Shown here piece by piece: positions 21,885-33,387 of a stretch of DNA of 64,000 nt. Position numbers and translations under genes: made by a program. The notes beneath the pieces are model-generated. The model was not told the DNA's origin. It searched no databases and saw only the letters and a list, made by a program, of their open reading frames with translations. This stretch comes from Pohlia nutans (lineage: Eukaryota; Streptophyta; Bryopsida; Bryales; Mniaceae), in the NCBI GenBank assembly GCA_022496805.1, contig CM040088.1, positions 28,526,452 to 28,590,451 on the forward strand, read 5' to 3'. Every line of letters starts with the position of its first letter. Positions within the stretch are counted from its first letter, which is position 1.

Positions 21885-22262
21885 TTAACCCTTAAACGTC
21901 CAGGTAAGCCCCATGGACTTATTCAAAAGAGAATAATGAAGAAAAAAGTGGATTTTCTCAACCAAATCAAGCGAGGATTGGTGCGTTGGAAAGCTACTGA
22001 AAAAGCGATCTAGATTCCAAATTTGCGCCTCGTTTGAGAGATTGTGGAATCGTTGGTAAGCAATCAAAGTTATCAAATTGAACAGGTTTTGAGGTTGGGG
22101 CAGCTGAGGTGCCGCAATGCTACAGTGCCGCAGTGCTACAGTGTTGGCTAGCAGTGCCCAACAGAGCCGTTTTTGCATTTTTTTCGATTTTTTTTTTCCC
22201 ACCAAAAATTTAGATGCCTTCCGGGCTGCCCCGCCCAGGGCCTCTTGACGTTTAAGGGTTAA
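21885..22262. mobile_element. TTAA-flanked MITE
   Basis: TTAA lies at both ends (21885-21888, 22259-22262), with TIRs CCCTTAAACGTC and GACGTTTAAGGG. The interior includes GCAGTGCTACAG motifs and a CAGCCCGG-type G+C-rich end. It is the inverted homologue of 23644-24015. TTAA duplication with CCC-starting TIRs is typical of piggyBac- or Kolobok-type mobilisation. Confidence 0.85.
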
Positions 22263-22439
22263 GTCAAAATCCAAAAGTGCTTAGAGAGTCGTGCTCGTCT
22301 CGCCATCTTGCAGACCCAACATTCACATTTGAAAGGACTTGTAGTTTCAGCTCATAGGTGTGTCAACAGTATGCCTCTGCAAGGACCGTGGACCCGCCAA
22401 GCTCCCAGAGCGTGGCCGTTGACATCACATGGTGGCGAT

Positions 22440-22682
22440 GCTCTAAAAACATGCAATTTGCTATTTACGCACTTGGCCATATAATCATGCACTTGGCCCC
22501 TGGGTGCATTAAAAAATTTGTCTAAAGAATTCTCTAAAAAAAGGCGATATTTGTTTTTCTACAATCCATTACATTGTAAACAAACAATTCATTTATGTAT
22601 TTTTTATTTTTATCTTAATCTTTTCCTTTATCTTGTTTTCCTTCTTCACGTCTTCTTTTTTGTCTTCCTTTTGTCTTCCTTC

Positions 22683-22730
<48 letters not shown>

Positions 22731-23640
22731 CTATTTTTTCTTCATTCTTTTCTTCCCATTTTGGCTCTTCTTGTGCAGCCCCGAATCCCACACTCATACT
22801 AAGGTTAATTTTAATTTTTTTTAATTTTTTTCCTTTCTTCTTTTTTCTTCTTAGTTAGGGTTCAGCTTGCCATTTGTGGTTCTAAACCCTAATTTTCTTT
22901 TTAAAAATTTCTTCATCTTCTTTGTTAGGGTTTAGCTTGTCATTCGTGGAGCTGATCCCTACAAAAAAAATAGTAAGAAAAAAATAAATTCAAGGTGGAC
23001 ACAACTGCGGCAGCTAAACTCTAAATAGTGGTCGCAAAATAATAATAATAATAAATAAAATTTGGCCGCTGTTTAAGGTTTACCAACTAGGGTTCAGCGC
23101 CACAAATGGCAAGCTAAACCCTAACAAAGAAGAAGAAGGAATTTAAAATAAAAAATTAGTATTTAGTGCCACAAATGGCAAGTTGAATTCTAACAAAGAA
23201 GAAGAAGGATAGAATTTTTTTTTTTAGGATTTAGCGCCACAAATGGCAAGCTAAACCCTAATTAAGAAGAAGAAGAAGAAAAAGAAAGAAGAAAAAAATT
23301 AAAAATTAACCTTGGTACGAGTGTGGGATCCGTGGCTGTACAAAAAGAGCCAAAAAAGGAAAGAAAAGAATAAAGATAAAATAGAAGGAAAAAAAAAAGA
23401 CAAAAAGAAAGAGAAGAAGGAAGAGAAGAGGACAAGAATGAAGACAAGAAAGAAAACAAGACAAAGGAAAAGATAAAGATAAGGATAAATAAATAAATAA
23501 GATAAATATTTGTTTACAATGTAAGTGATTGTAGAAAGACAAAAATCGATGTTTTTAGAGAACTTTTTAGCCAATTTTTTAATGCCAAATTTGCTCATGA
23601 AATGAGCGCACTTGGCCAAGTGCATAAATAACGAAGTGCG
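22440..23640. mobile_element. Foldback (hairpin) element with about 0.5-kb arms
   Basis: The left arm (about 22450-22950) and right arm (about 23090-23640) are inverted relatives. GCACTTGGCCATATAATCAT faces GCACTTGGCCAAGTGCATAA, ATTACATTGTAAACAAA faces TTTGTTTACAATGTAAG, and GAATCCCACACTCATAC faces GTACGAGTGTGGGATCC. Pyrimidine-rich and purine-rich tracts, including a long poly-T (22687-22730), fill the arms. Repeats of GCCACAAATGGCAAGCTAAA lie near the centre. Apparent ORFs here are low-complexity artefacts. Confidence 0.75.
23060..23275 (-). repeat. About 67-bp tandem repeat in the foldback loop
   Basis: Three copies of GCCACAAATGGCAAG followed by an AACCCTAA-type motif and a (GAA)n run lie here, with two inverted relatives near 22855-22950. 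Each unit contains a telo-box-like AAACCCTAA or a decayed form. Confidence 0.65.
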
Positions 23641-23643
23641 TGT

Positions 23644-24015
23644 TTAACCCTTAAAGGACAATTTGGGTCCTGGGTGGGCAGCCCGGAAAGAATCTAAATT
23701 TTTTTGAATTTTTTTTTTTTTTTTTTTTTTTTTCAAAAACGGCTCTGCAGTGCACTGCTAGCTAGCACTGTAGCACTGCGGCATTGCTGAACTTCAGCTG
23801 CCCCAACCTCAAAACTTGTTCAATTTGACAACTTTGATTGCTTACCAACGATTCCACAATCTCTCAAATGAGGCGAAAATTTGGAATCTAGATCGCTTTT
23901 TCAGTAGCTTTCCAACACAACAAGTCTCGCTTGATTTGGTTGAGAAATGAAACTTCTGTCTCCAATATTCCTTTAAACCAAGCCCGTGGGGCTGGGGTTG
24001 TCCTTTAAGGGTTAA
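23644..24015. mobile_element. TTAA-flanked MITE, inverted copy
   Basis: TTAA lies at both ends (23644-23647, 24012-24015), with TIR-like ends CCCTTAAAGGACA and TGTCCTTTAAGGG. The body is homologous to the reverse complement of 21885-22262 (GGGCAGCCCGGAA, GCTGCCCCAACCTC). It sits directly at the outer edge of the foldback's right arm. Confidence 0.85.
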
Positions 24016-24261
24016 AGTGTGTGAATAGACACCACCGAGATCAGTTGCAAGAAACACCTCTATCAATTATGAGGACATGGTCAGCAAGGGCATGTGACTG
24101 ACACCACCTGGTAATTTATTGTTCCTGAAGTTATTTTGTTCTCAATTTTGGGCTCCCTCGCTATTTGTCCTTCAAGCATGCCTTCTTTTAGTGAAAACTT
24201 AACTCGGTCATGTTCAGTAAACAAGTAAGCTGTTCGTTTCATTTTCTCCTGACTCTAAACT

Positions 24262-24345
24262 CCCCTCGGGACGTTTATGCAGTATACTAAATATGTGAAA
24301 ATATATGTGAGTGCACAAAAGGAGTATTAATTTGGACAATGTCGT
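24262..24345 (+). mobile_element. Solo left end of the CTCGGG-GTGCAC TIR family
   Basis: CCCCTCGGGACGTTTATGCA, then ATACTAAATATGTGAAAA and GTGAGTGCACAAAAGGAGTA, parallel the left end at 20957. The matching right end may be that at about 29225-29311. Confidence 0.4.
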
Positions 24346-25253
24346 ACATGTTATAATTTGTAGTTACATACATGTATGGAGGGCCCTTCAAAATTATTGA
24401 ACATTAGTGTTTGAATGCTAGTGTCAATAGACTTTAAACTATAAATTTCTATATTGAATGAAACTATGATGAACAATTTTATGACTTTCTCATTGTCTTC
24501 TATATCTCACGGGATGAATGCTCAAGGTGTTTTCAGATTCTTGAACTATATACTGTAAAGATACTTTTATTAATATTTTCTTGGCTCCCAACCGGATGGT
24601 ACTGTAACACAAGTCTTTGCATAGGCAAACAAAAATATGGATCTATATGGATTCAAAGTAATTGGTTGCATTAGTCCGTATAAAAGTTGGGGTCGATCCG
24701 TATATCAAAGAGTATTGCGGACTCGAAAATCTCCAGAGAATTCTACATAGCCCCTATCATTGTGGTTTGTTCTGGGTGAAAACTACATTCCACTCCTCCC
24801 TTTGACATTGATTTTAGAAAAAAAATCTTATTATAGGGACCTCCAAATTTTGCCTGTTGTAGTAGCTTATGTTCTCACACTTTTGAATACGGTGTCTACA
24901 CGTTGTCTACAAACGATATAATTTCTTTTTGGGAATGATGAATCTGCAATTGAACTAAGTTACATGTTGAACGGAAAAGCTTGGGAAACAAACTACCCAA
25001 GGAAACCTACAATGGAGGTTCTTTGGTTTAAGGAAGGTCATATAGTGTATCGTAATGCAACTAAAGTCACTTTCAAAGTGGTTTTCTATTGTAATTTGAT
25101 TATTGCGAGAAATAAAAACAAATTGACCCATTGGATATAGGTGTAAGGAACACTCTTTATCCTATCTTTAGTTTTTGTCCATGACTTATAGATGCAACAA
25201 TACAATTCACGTAGTCACTGTCTTATATTGGTGTGTTGGCTTATAAACAAAGC
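24346..25253. other. AT-rich spacer
   Basis: No gene, tandem repeat or clear element boundary was recognised. Confidence 0.35.
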
Positions 25254-25330
25254 CCGGGGGGTGTACTTAGTGTTAAAAGCCAAGAATAACGTGCGTGCGT
25301 CACCCAAATTAATAGCCCTATATACGGTGA
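25254..25330 (+). mobile_element. Left-type end of the GGGGTGCACTTA TIR family
   Basis: Nearly identical to 18836-18910 in direct orientation (GTGTACTTAGTGTTAAAAGC, then ATAACGTGCGTGCGTCAC). The interior has been replaced or lost. Confidence 0.5.
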
Positions 25331-25703
25331 TACCATCTCATAATATAGGTATATCTTATTTTTGGTCCCACTTGAGTAATAATTTTCACAATGTGATCGA
25401 TTGAATTTGTCATTTACATACTGTGAATCTTGGTCCTTAAGGGGTTTGTTTTCTCTTTCTTATGAAACACATTGAACAAATTGGAGCCTTAAGTGTGTCG
25501 ATTATTGCTCCGGCAAGGCAATTGGACAGATGAAGAATCGCAGCATGTGACCAAGATTATATTCTCACAATTGAGGGTACCAGAAAGCCATCGACAAGGA
25601 AAAAAAGCATGAGAAAATGGGTCTGTGTAACCACTCTCCCTTGCAGTATTTACCCGAGTCTCCAAACCTGCCCACCTAGGAAACAACTAGTCGCTGTCCT
25701 CCC

Positions 25704-26250
25704 TTAACCCCTAAACGTCCACGCATCCAGTTTCTGGATGTTTGTTGGTCAAACCCAATTTTGATCTTGAAGATGACTTTTGTTGCTAATACACCCAACT
25801 AAGAAAATGAAGTTTATTAAGTCTAGTTTGTACTCCACTTTTCAAATCTTAAAAATTCCAATTATTGAGTATTTTATTGCTTGTGCAAGCTTTGTAGCTC
25901 AAGGTTTAAATTACACTACATAGGATGTTCACCTTTTGAATTTCAAAATTTAAATAAAAAATTTCTATGGAAAACATATCATGTGATTCTCCATTGTAAT
26001 TTGTACCTGCTCCCAAAAAAGTATTAATTTTTTAAAGCTTTTTTGTAATAAAAATTATTTTTTGAAGTATTTGACTTAAAAATTTGTTAAAAAGGCCGTA
26101 TTAAATCAAAAAAATCTAAAAATTTCAAGACTGATAGGAAACATTCAATTCCATGCATGAAAAATATTACAAAATATATTTTGATAAATCTTGAAGGCTA
26201 AATTGTGTAGTTTGACTTTCCTACAAAGGAGTGGTACGTTTAAGGGTTAA
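25704..26250. mobile_element. TTAA-flanked MITE, 547 bp
   Basis: TTAA lies at 25704 and 26247. The TIRs are CCCCTAAACGTCC on the left and GTACGTTTAAGGG on the right. The interior is AT-rich and non-coding. Confidence 0.8.
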
Positions 26251-26397
26251 TGTCCACTAGCCTGTCTCACTGGCGCTTGCCACCTCGGACTACTCCGGCC
26301 GTGTGATGGATCAAATAGATCAGAGGGACCAGATTGCAGGTGCCGGCGACTAACCCAACTTAGCTCTCCGCGCCTGAGTAACGCGGCTTAGAGAGTA

Positions 26398-26762
26398 AGG
26401 GGTGCTTCACACTGTGGCCGTCCAAGTCGAGAGGCCGTGGGATTGAGTGGCCAAACTTTATTGAGAGTCCAAAGAAATGGGCTGAAAATAGGCAACAAAA
26501 TATAGTTTTGATTTTTTATGAAAAGAAATAGACGGCCTCTTGATCATAGTTTGGGTTTCTTTTCCCGTTCGACCCAAACTTCTTTCGAGAGTCCGTCAAC
26601 CTTGATCAAAAAATGTTGCCATGTAAGCATTTTGAAGGGCGATGACCTTTGGACTTTGGCCTCTAGTGTGAGGGGTCGAGAGGCCGAATCATTGGTTTCT
26701 CGAAATTGGATTGGTGAAAATCGACGGCCTCTCGACCTTTGGCCATAGTGTGAAGCGGCCCT
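26398..26762. mobile_element. MITE, 365 bp, about 40-bp TIRs, TA duplication
   Basis: The left end AGGGGTGCTTCACACTGTGG and the reverse complement of the right end AGGGCCGCTTCACACTATGG continue as an inverted repeat through GTCGAGAGGCCGT. TA flanks both sides (26396-26397, 26763-26764). It lies just upstream of the small gene at 27247 and may form part of its promoter region. Confidence 0.8.
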
Positions 26763-26799
26763 TAGTGTATGACGAACGGATGGTCTCGTCGTCCCGGCC

Positions 26800-27246
26800 T
26801 TCCGTCCATCCTTGGGAAACTGCGTCCGTCCAATACTCCTTTCGTTGCCATCCAGAGTACAGGACGGAGCTGGCTTCCTGGGCAAGCTCCCAGCTCTCCT
26901 ACAAGAACTGGGCTCCTTTGGCTTTTTTCTTCACAATCTGTTTCTGTTGCTGAGTGATCGCCTTGCACCACCATTTCTATTCATTTCCGCGACCGTGCAC
27001 TTCCTCACACGGTATCACGCCTTACTTGCGTCTGCCTCTGCGTTCTTTGTATCCTGGTTCTGTATCTTGCATTGCTTCTGTTGTTGTTTAATTTATAGGT
27101 TTCACGGCTGTATCTTATTTTTTATGAATTACTGGAAATCCCACTCCTGGTGCCAACATTGTGGTGTGATTGTTTTGGGAGCACGTTGACACAATGTTGG
27201 GCTGATCGACTTGGTGATTGTGTTGATGGTTGGTGCAGAATCGAAC
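26800..27246 (+). promoter_or_regulatory. Probable promoter, 5'UTR and UTR intron of the 27247 gene
   Basis: Pyrimidine-rich sequence leads to a strong splice acceptor, TGGTTGGTGCAG, at about 27228-27239, eight bases before the chosen ATG. A second acceptor-like TTTATAG lies near 27100. The transcription start and donor were not fixed. Confidence 0.4.
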
Positions 27247-27450
27247 ATGGCCTCCAACAACTCCGGGAGCTTCCAGAATTTTGTGCATTCCTACGGAGGG
27301 AAGATGTGGAACGACAGTGACGTGCAGGAAGCGAAAGCAATTGGCGCTGCCATGAAGCAATACGATTCGCAGCAAGGATCTGCCAAATCAAGTGGGGGAG
27401 CTGCCAAATCAAGCGGTGGATCTTCCAAGTCGACCTCTAGCCGCAAGTGA
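27247..27450 (+). CDS. Small Ser/Gly/Lys-tailed protein, function unknown
   Basis: A 67-residue ORF. The start is chosen at ATG 27247 because it follows a good acceptor (GTGCAG) and has a plant-like context (GAACATGGCC); the upstream in-frame start at 27211 would lie in the intron. The N-terminal half (FQNFVHSYGGKMWNDSD, VQEAKAIGAAMKQYD) looks folded and probably helical. The C-terminal third is a low-complexity basic tail with repeats of AKSSGG and SSKS. No signal peptide, membrane segment or known domain is visible. A canonical AATAAA lies at 27601-27606, about 150 bp after the stop, supporting a real short transcript. The family is not recognised. Confidence 0.6.
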   Translation: MASNNSGSFQNFVHSYGGKMWNDSDVQEAKAIGAAMKQYDSQQGSAKSSGGAAKSSGGSSKSTSSRK

Positions 27451-27600
27451 TAGAGTTTGCGATGAAGATCGACAGGAAGATGTACTCCGGAACGCGTTTT
27501 GTATATCATGTTGTGAAGGACGCTAGACTCTTCGTCTCTAAGAGTTGCAATGTCTGGACTATGAGCTTACCAGTCGCTGTTGTGAAATGTGCTGATTATA

Positions 27601-27606
27601 AATAAA
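27601..27606 (+). terminator. Polyadenylation signal AATAAA
   Basis: A canonical AATAAA within TTATAAATAAAGCG, suitably placed downstream of the small ORF. Confidence 0.6.
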
Positions 27607-27756
27607 GCGAACTCTATGCACAGTCCCGGTTTGCATCTTCACTTCTGCTGCGCTTTGTGATTCGACATTGCCAACATTTCAGGTTTCACGAGCTTTTTTA
27701 GTGATCTTGACCTAGAGATATCTTTTTTTTGTGGTCTCTTTATCTCTTCAGTTTGT

Positions 27757-28110
27757 GTGAATCACTTTGAAATTATGGAGAAGCTCAATCAACTGCTTGA
27801 AACCTCGATGAAATGCCATAATGTACTTGTCGTAACACATTGCAAATTACTGTACTACGCGCTTGAGTACCAGAAAAGAGAAAGGCCCATTTTCAACATG
27901 GTTTCTTATTTATGGCGTATGAATGCACTGCTTGGTATGGAGATTGGGGAGGCTACCGATCGGTCATACACGCAAATGTCTGGTTCTGTTCTTCCTGCTT
28001 TCGCTGCACGATTTTTTGCATTTGCAATCTTGGATTCGCATGTCTGGCATTCGGGTTGCGCTCTCTGGAATGCGAAGCTTGAATCGTTGACTTTGCCAGA
28101 TGTTGTGTAA
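27757..28110 (+). CDS. Weak hypothetical ORF, 117 codons
   Basis: An open frame just downstream of the small gene with some protein-like character but no recognised domain. Antisense frames of similar length exist over the same bases, so coding potential is doubtful. A GGCCACATGTGGCC palindrome follows at about 28118-28131. Confidence 0.15.
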   Translation: MNHFEIMEKLNQLLETSMKCHNVLVVTHCKLLYYALEYQKRERPIFNMVSYLWRMNALLGMEIGEATDRSYTQMSGSVLPAFAARFFAFAILDSHVWHSGCALWNAKLESLTLPDVV

Positions 28111-28479
28111 CTTGGAATTGGCCACATGTGGCCCTATGAAACATTCGATTATAGAGCAATGCACGACATCAATCTCGGGGTATGAAATTAGGATTTCGAA
28201 ATTCGCATTACGCGGATATAAAAACCCCTGTCTCGTCTGTATCCACCCCGCCTCGTCCACTCCGATTGAACATTCGCCTCCGGTATGTTCGGACCTCCAT
28301 CGCATCCAGGAAGTTACCAATGCTCATTTTAAGGTATGGTACTGGTGCAGAATGAGAATTTCCTAGACACGGAGCATCAAGAACTGATGAATTCGTGTAG
28401 TGAGTTTTCTTCTTTTATTGTTTTTGTTTTTTTGTTGAAACACATGGGTTGCTTTTAGCAATCCATGGCAGGGATTTTT

Positions 28480-28575
28480 CGCCAATTAGAGAGACGATTT
28501 TATAGCCGGGATTTGAACTGCCAACCACGTCATTTGGTTTGGGTACCTCTCCACCATCACCGAGTGGTTTAAGGT
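28480..28575 (-). mobile_element. tRNA-like (SINE head) sequence
   Basis: Read on the minus strand, a box-A-like TGGTGGAGAGGT is followed by a box-B-like GGCAGTTCAAATCCCGG about 35 bp on, the internal pol III promoter arrangement of tRNA-derived SINEs. A full cloverleaf is not apparent, so it is not called a tRNA gene. Confidence 0.5.
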
Positions 28576-28726
28576 CATCACGGACCTAATGGGGTGGTAT
28601 CCGGACAGTATCTGGGTACAAATTTGTGCAGTTCTGATACATGTGAAAATGAAAAACAGATCAAGGATTCTCCTTTGTTGTTTGGAACTTCAATCCAAGA
28701 TAAAAATAGAAAATAATCCCTGGAAG

Positions 28727-28970
28727 TTAACCCCTAAACGTATCGACCCTTTGAAGCCAAGTAGATGCTAGCCTCAAAAGTAGATATTAGTATGGCTCAA
28801 ATGTACATGAGGTGTACATAAGAGGACCATTGCAAACATAAAATCTATCCTACAAATTTGACATACTAGCAGTTGGAGGCCTTTCCAATATTATCAACAA
28901 CTCCCCATCACAAGAGATTTATTGTAATTGGTAGAAAATTTAATTGTCTTACAAAGGTGACTTGGTTGAA
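28727..28970. mobile_element. Truncated TTAA MITE
   Basis: TTAACCCCTAAACG starts at 28727. The following sequence matches the reverse complement of the right half of 34194-34523 (ATGTACATGAGGTGTACAT, CAACTCCCCATCACAAGAGA). The other end is missing. Confidence 0.6.
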
Positions 28971-29224
28971 AGCCATAAGTCCATAGTGATCCATGATCTT
29001 TTTTGTACCAATACAGTCCAATCTCCATATGAGATGGTCGATCCAACAAATCAATTGGTTCTCTATATTCAACCCACCTATTAGTAAGTGATTTTTTTAC
29101 GGCATTCTATAAACCCTTCCTAAATACCAAGTTTGAGTGGATGGCCCTATATGTAAATTTACAATTCTTATCACATTAAAAATGGGCTATGTATATTTAC
29201 GAAAGTGAACAAAGTAATATCCTA

Positions 29225-29311
29225 AGTTTGTGTTTATTTTGTAAGCCCACCCCACAATTAATACCCATTTTGTTCACTCACGTAGTTCCATACGGATATT
29301 GTAGTGCACCC
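29225..29311 (-). mobile_element. Solo right end of the CTCGGG-GTGCAC TIR family
   Basis: AATTAATACCCATTTTGTTC, then CTCACGTAGTT and GTAGTGCACCCCCAG, are the reverse complement of left ends such as 20957 and 24262. It may be the partner of 24262 or 25254 in a larger, disrupted element. Confidence 0.45.
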
Positions 29312-30810
29312 CCAGATACGTTCATTCAAAATAATGTGTGTACATTCCTTCACAAAACCCAGTTTGTATTGCATTATTGATGATGAATTCTTTAAATTGG
29401 ATTGAGTAAATATAAAGAAAATATCAGCGTTCGCATCTCTCCTTGCAAAGTTGATAGGCTAATAGTCCAAAAAAAAATTAATTAATTTACTATGAAATGT
29501 ATACCGGTATATTACCAATTTCAAGTGAAAGAAGTGGACCTATATACTTGCTCAAAGCTTGTATCTTGGATTTCAGTTTGAATCCCTATTATTGGCATCA
29601 AGGCTCCAAAAATGAACATTTTAAAGGTTATATTCGATTTTCCATAAACTTCTTACTAAGGTCCAAATTTATGAATTCAAAGTTTAGATGACAACTTGTT
29701 AAGTTTCATTTTTATTGAATAGAATTTAAAACTTATAATGTACAACTTTTATTCATACATCAAGTTCTAAATATCCTTCTTGGTTGCATTTTATAATGCA
29801 TCTTTGCTAAATTGCTGAATTTCGAGAGGGGTGAGGATGTTTCGGGCTTAAACCAATGTCTTCTTAGTTTTGTTGTAATTACAAAAAATTGGACATTTTT
29901 ATATCATTTTTTTTCAATTTGTATTTAGGATGGTTATTAATAAGTGCATATCAACATGTCACATGGCACTAGATATGTTAAGGCTTGAAATAAACCATTA
30001 GTTGAATTATGAGTGATTTCCATAAATAACTTTAATAATTGACTCTATGTATGTGGTCAACTGTAAATTATAGAATTTAAATTTGTGTGTATGATTTTTT
30101 TTCAAATTTTATAGTTTTGTGTGTTATTTCATAATTTATTGTTTTGATGATAGAGTTGATTTTTGAAATCACCATATTATTAAAGATATTTATATAATAG
30201 TTGTAGACATTGAATACTATAATCATCTACAACTAATAATGTATATGTAATATATTGGTATTTAAAATTGAGACTATAACGGTAGATATTTATCTAAATA
30301 AAACATATTTTAGTTAGTTGAAATCCTCTTCAGAATGGATTCAAAACCCAAAAATGATTCTCATTTGTTTAAAAAACACAATCATCAACTAAAAGCACGA
30401 GAATGGAAAAACTACTCAGTCTATGTTTCCAATTGATGTTAAAAATGATCTCAATAAACTAAGATAGAGGTACCCATTGCCAATAAGTATCCCATAAAGG
30501 TGTTTTCGCACTACGGGTGTCATAGTTTTGAACAAAAAAAAGTGTGTAATGTTGTAAAATAGTTGATTTAATGACGTAATATAATAAATAGGGAAAATTC
30601 CAAAAATATTTTAATATAGTAAAAATGGAATATTTTCAAGATATTGTGTATTATTCTAGAATCTTTGGAATATTCTTATTTTTGGAAATATTCCTGTTGA
30701 TGTCATTTTATCGGCTTGCAAACCACTTTGAATGCACATTCCAGCCACAACACAAGCTCCGTTTTAATTAATCAACCTAACTTGCAAAAAAAATCTGCGA
30801 ACTCGCCATT
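29312..30810. other. AT-rich spacer with a decayed MITE end
   Basis: Sequence around 29690-29860 (GTACAACTTTTATTCATACA, TTGCATTTTATAATGCATCT) matches the right end of the 30811 MITE, showing a decayed relative. Nothing else was recognised. Confidence 0.4.
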
Positions 30811-31384
30811 TTAACCCCTAACCGCCCAACCATGCATATTTTGCATGATGTATGGATTTGAACTCCGATTTCTCATCCACCATGCACTCTTTGCAATGTA
30901 GATTTTACTGAAAATTTTATGGGAAGTTAGCTTCGTGCATGTGTGATCCGATTAGAAAGGAGATGATTTGTGAAATTTTTATGCCTCGTTTCATGTTGTA
31001 GTGTTCCACCCAAAATTTCAAAGATTTTAGTCTAAAAGTGCTTTTGAAAAAGTCAACTACTAAAATCAAGCAACCAAAAAATCTCCAAAAATCACTACAC
31101 TTAGAGTATTACATTTCAACCCATCCCAACAAATTTCATTATTAGATTGTCAATATCTTATTCGTAATCATATTACAAAAGAGCTTTAAATTTTAAGTTT
31201 GAAAATTTATACACAAATATTGGTGATAGGAATCGCAAATCTAACCGTATGGATAGAATCTAAAATTCATAATGTACAACTTTTATTCATTCATCAAGTT
31301 GAAAATATTCCTCTTAATTGCATTTTATAATGCATCTTTGAAAAACTGCCAAATCTGAAAAGGGTGAGAACGTTTAGGGGTTAA
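30811..31384. mobile_element. TTAA-flanked MITE, 574 bp
   Basis: TTAA lies at 30811 and 31381; the ends are CCCCTAACCG and CGTTTAGGGG. It is homologous along its length to 50396-50980 (TTTGTGAAATTTTTATGCCT, TTGCATTTTATAATGC). Confidence 0.85.
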
Positions 31385-32424
31385 GGGGTGTTGAATGTAA
31401 AGGAACAAAAATTGCCTCTATAAAACTCTAATATCCACCTTGCTCACAAAATCTTTTGGAATCTTTTTTGAATACGATACCTTTATATTATAGGGATTGA
31501 GAAAAAATATTGCCAGTTCTATATCTTTAATGAAACGCATCAATTAAGGCAATAACGTATTTATTCTTTAGCGTCACCAAATGCAATGTATTACATTTTG
31601 GTCTAAATACTATTGTATATTATTTTGAAATTTTTAATATATATACAATCCTAGAATACCTTTCACTGTTGTTAACATTTTTGCCAAGAAACCAATTTCA
31701 ATGACCAATAGAAATTGTTGATACAATTTTTTTGCTTGTTATGCAATGTCACATTATACATTTTGGACACCCTACCGTGAAACACCCATAACTAATATGT
31801 AAACTTCCTAAAAGTTGGTTTCATAGACCCAAAAGCCAACATAGTGCTAGCCAAAAGCCAACAAAGTGGTAGCCTAAATCCAACAAAGTGTTGGCCCAAA
31901 ACCAACAAAATGTTCGCCAATCGAGAACCGCCATGTTGGCAACTACACAGTGCAACTTTATGTTTGGGAATTTATCTCATTGTTGTCACTTATAGATGAA
32001 CATATATATTAGTCATGAGTTTCAAAAAGCATTTCACTTAAAATTTTAAAATAAATTTAATTTTGAGATTTTTTAAAGAATTACCATTCTACAATATATT
32101 TGTTTCTCTTTGAAAGAAAAATATCTCGTCAATGAAACTTCAACATTTTCCATGCTAAAAACCTTATTTTATTGGTTATGGTATTTCTTTCTAGAAGACC
32201 AAGAATCCCAAATTGGATAAGAGTTTTGAGTAGGTCCTATTTGAACTTCTTCTTGTTCAAATTTTTTTTTTTTTTTTTTATCAACACATGAAATAAAATG
32301 TGGTCCCCTATGAATTATCTTTTTTCACAATATGATCAATTGAATTTGTCGTTTAAAACTTTGAATCCTTGGTCCTTTAGAGGTTGAATCTGGTTCAAAA
32401 GTGTTCCAAAATTCATTCCGAAGA
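31385..32424. other. AT-rich spacer with short repeated phrases
   Basis: At 31835-31925 the phrase AAGCCAACAAAGTG.TAGCC repeats imperfectly about four times. No gene was seen. Confidence 0.4.
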
Positions 32425-32530
32425 AAGCTTAATGACATATAGAATAATAAAGCTTACTGACACATAGAATAATAAAGCTTACTGACACATAGAATAATAA
32501 AGCTTACTAACACATAGAATAATAAAGCAA
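32425..32530 (+). repeat. 25-bp tandem repeat x 4
   Basis: Four head-to-tail copies of AAAGCTTACTGACACATAGA plus ATAAT. The middle copies are identical; the outer ones have one or two changes. Confidence 0.9.
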
Positions 32531-32699
32531 TGGGAGGCAACACCCTTTTGCATTAAAACCACAGTCAATTACAAGTAGAAACTAGTATGGCCCTGTGCTG
32601 TTGGCCCAAATGTTCCCTGTGTAACTCCCTGTATTTCCATGCATTCTCGTGCATCCTGTGTTCCAGTGTGTTCCTCGTGTTTCGTGTAATTTTGCAGTT

Positions 32700-32995
32700 G
32701 CTTTATTCCTAATTTAATTCAATTTATGGTGACGAAATTTGATTAAAAATCCATAAGTTTCACACTATAGGTCCGAAAGCTACGAAACAACTTTAGTGCA
32801 CCCCAACTCGTTGAGAGGTTCCCGAAAATGCCAAGAATGACATCAAAAACCCCCATAATCCATTTTTATAATTTAGTTCAATTTATTGTGACAAAATTCA
32901 ATTAAAATTTCATAACTTTCACACTGTAAGTTTGAACGCAATAAAACAAACTTTGTGCACCTCTCCTCGTTGAGAGCTTTCCGACAGTACGAAGA
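32700..32995 (+). repeat. Diverged direct repeat, about 158 bp x 2
   Basis: Blocks at about 32712 and 32870 share AATTCAATTTATGGTGAC, a TTTCACACT phrase, a GTGCACC phrase and CTCGTTGAGAG. Similar phrases in inverted sense occur in the solo LTR at 7734-9068, so this may be a degraded LTR of a related retrotransposon (inference). Confidence 0.5.
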
Positions 32996-33387
32996 ATGCG
33001 GATGGGGAAGCGCACAGTTGGAGAGATCTCAACGTAACAAACAAAACAAAACTAACAAACAACCTCTTTTAAAGTATAGACTAAATATACATTGCAATCA
33101 ACGTTTTGTTTTCTGGCTAAAAAAAGTTGTTGGCAACTGCATCGAAGCAGCTACCAGCAACTTTTTGTAACCAGAGAAAAAAATAAAAAATAAAAAATAA
33201 AATAAAAAATATATAGATGACAATGACACGGTAATCCCAAAATTCATGGAATACAAATAGCGTTCTTTCATTACTTAGAAAAGTGGATCTAAAAGAAGAT
33301 TCTCATTTGATCTAGTTTTCAAGAGGTTGCTCCATTAAAGTCCTCTAATATGCTATGCATCACTCCTAATACCAAGTGAGAACACAC

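Noticed and set aside
22850..23260. Interstitial telomere repeat
   Set aside because: AAACCCTAA-type motifs occur singly in a longer unit rather than as TTTAGGG tandem arrays.
22518..23625. Phe/Leu- or Lys/Glu-rich ORFs in the foldback element
   Set aside because: They are translations of pyrimidine or purine tracts and poly-T, i.e. low complexity.
18836..25330. The 75-bp direct repeats at 18836 and 25254 as an LTR pair
   Set aside because: They match the ends of a TIR family seen elsewhere, lack TG...CA boundaries, and no retrotransposon genes lie between.
28480..28575. A functional tRNA gene
   Set aside because: Box A and box B are present, but acceptor-stem pairing and an anticodon arm could not be read.
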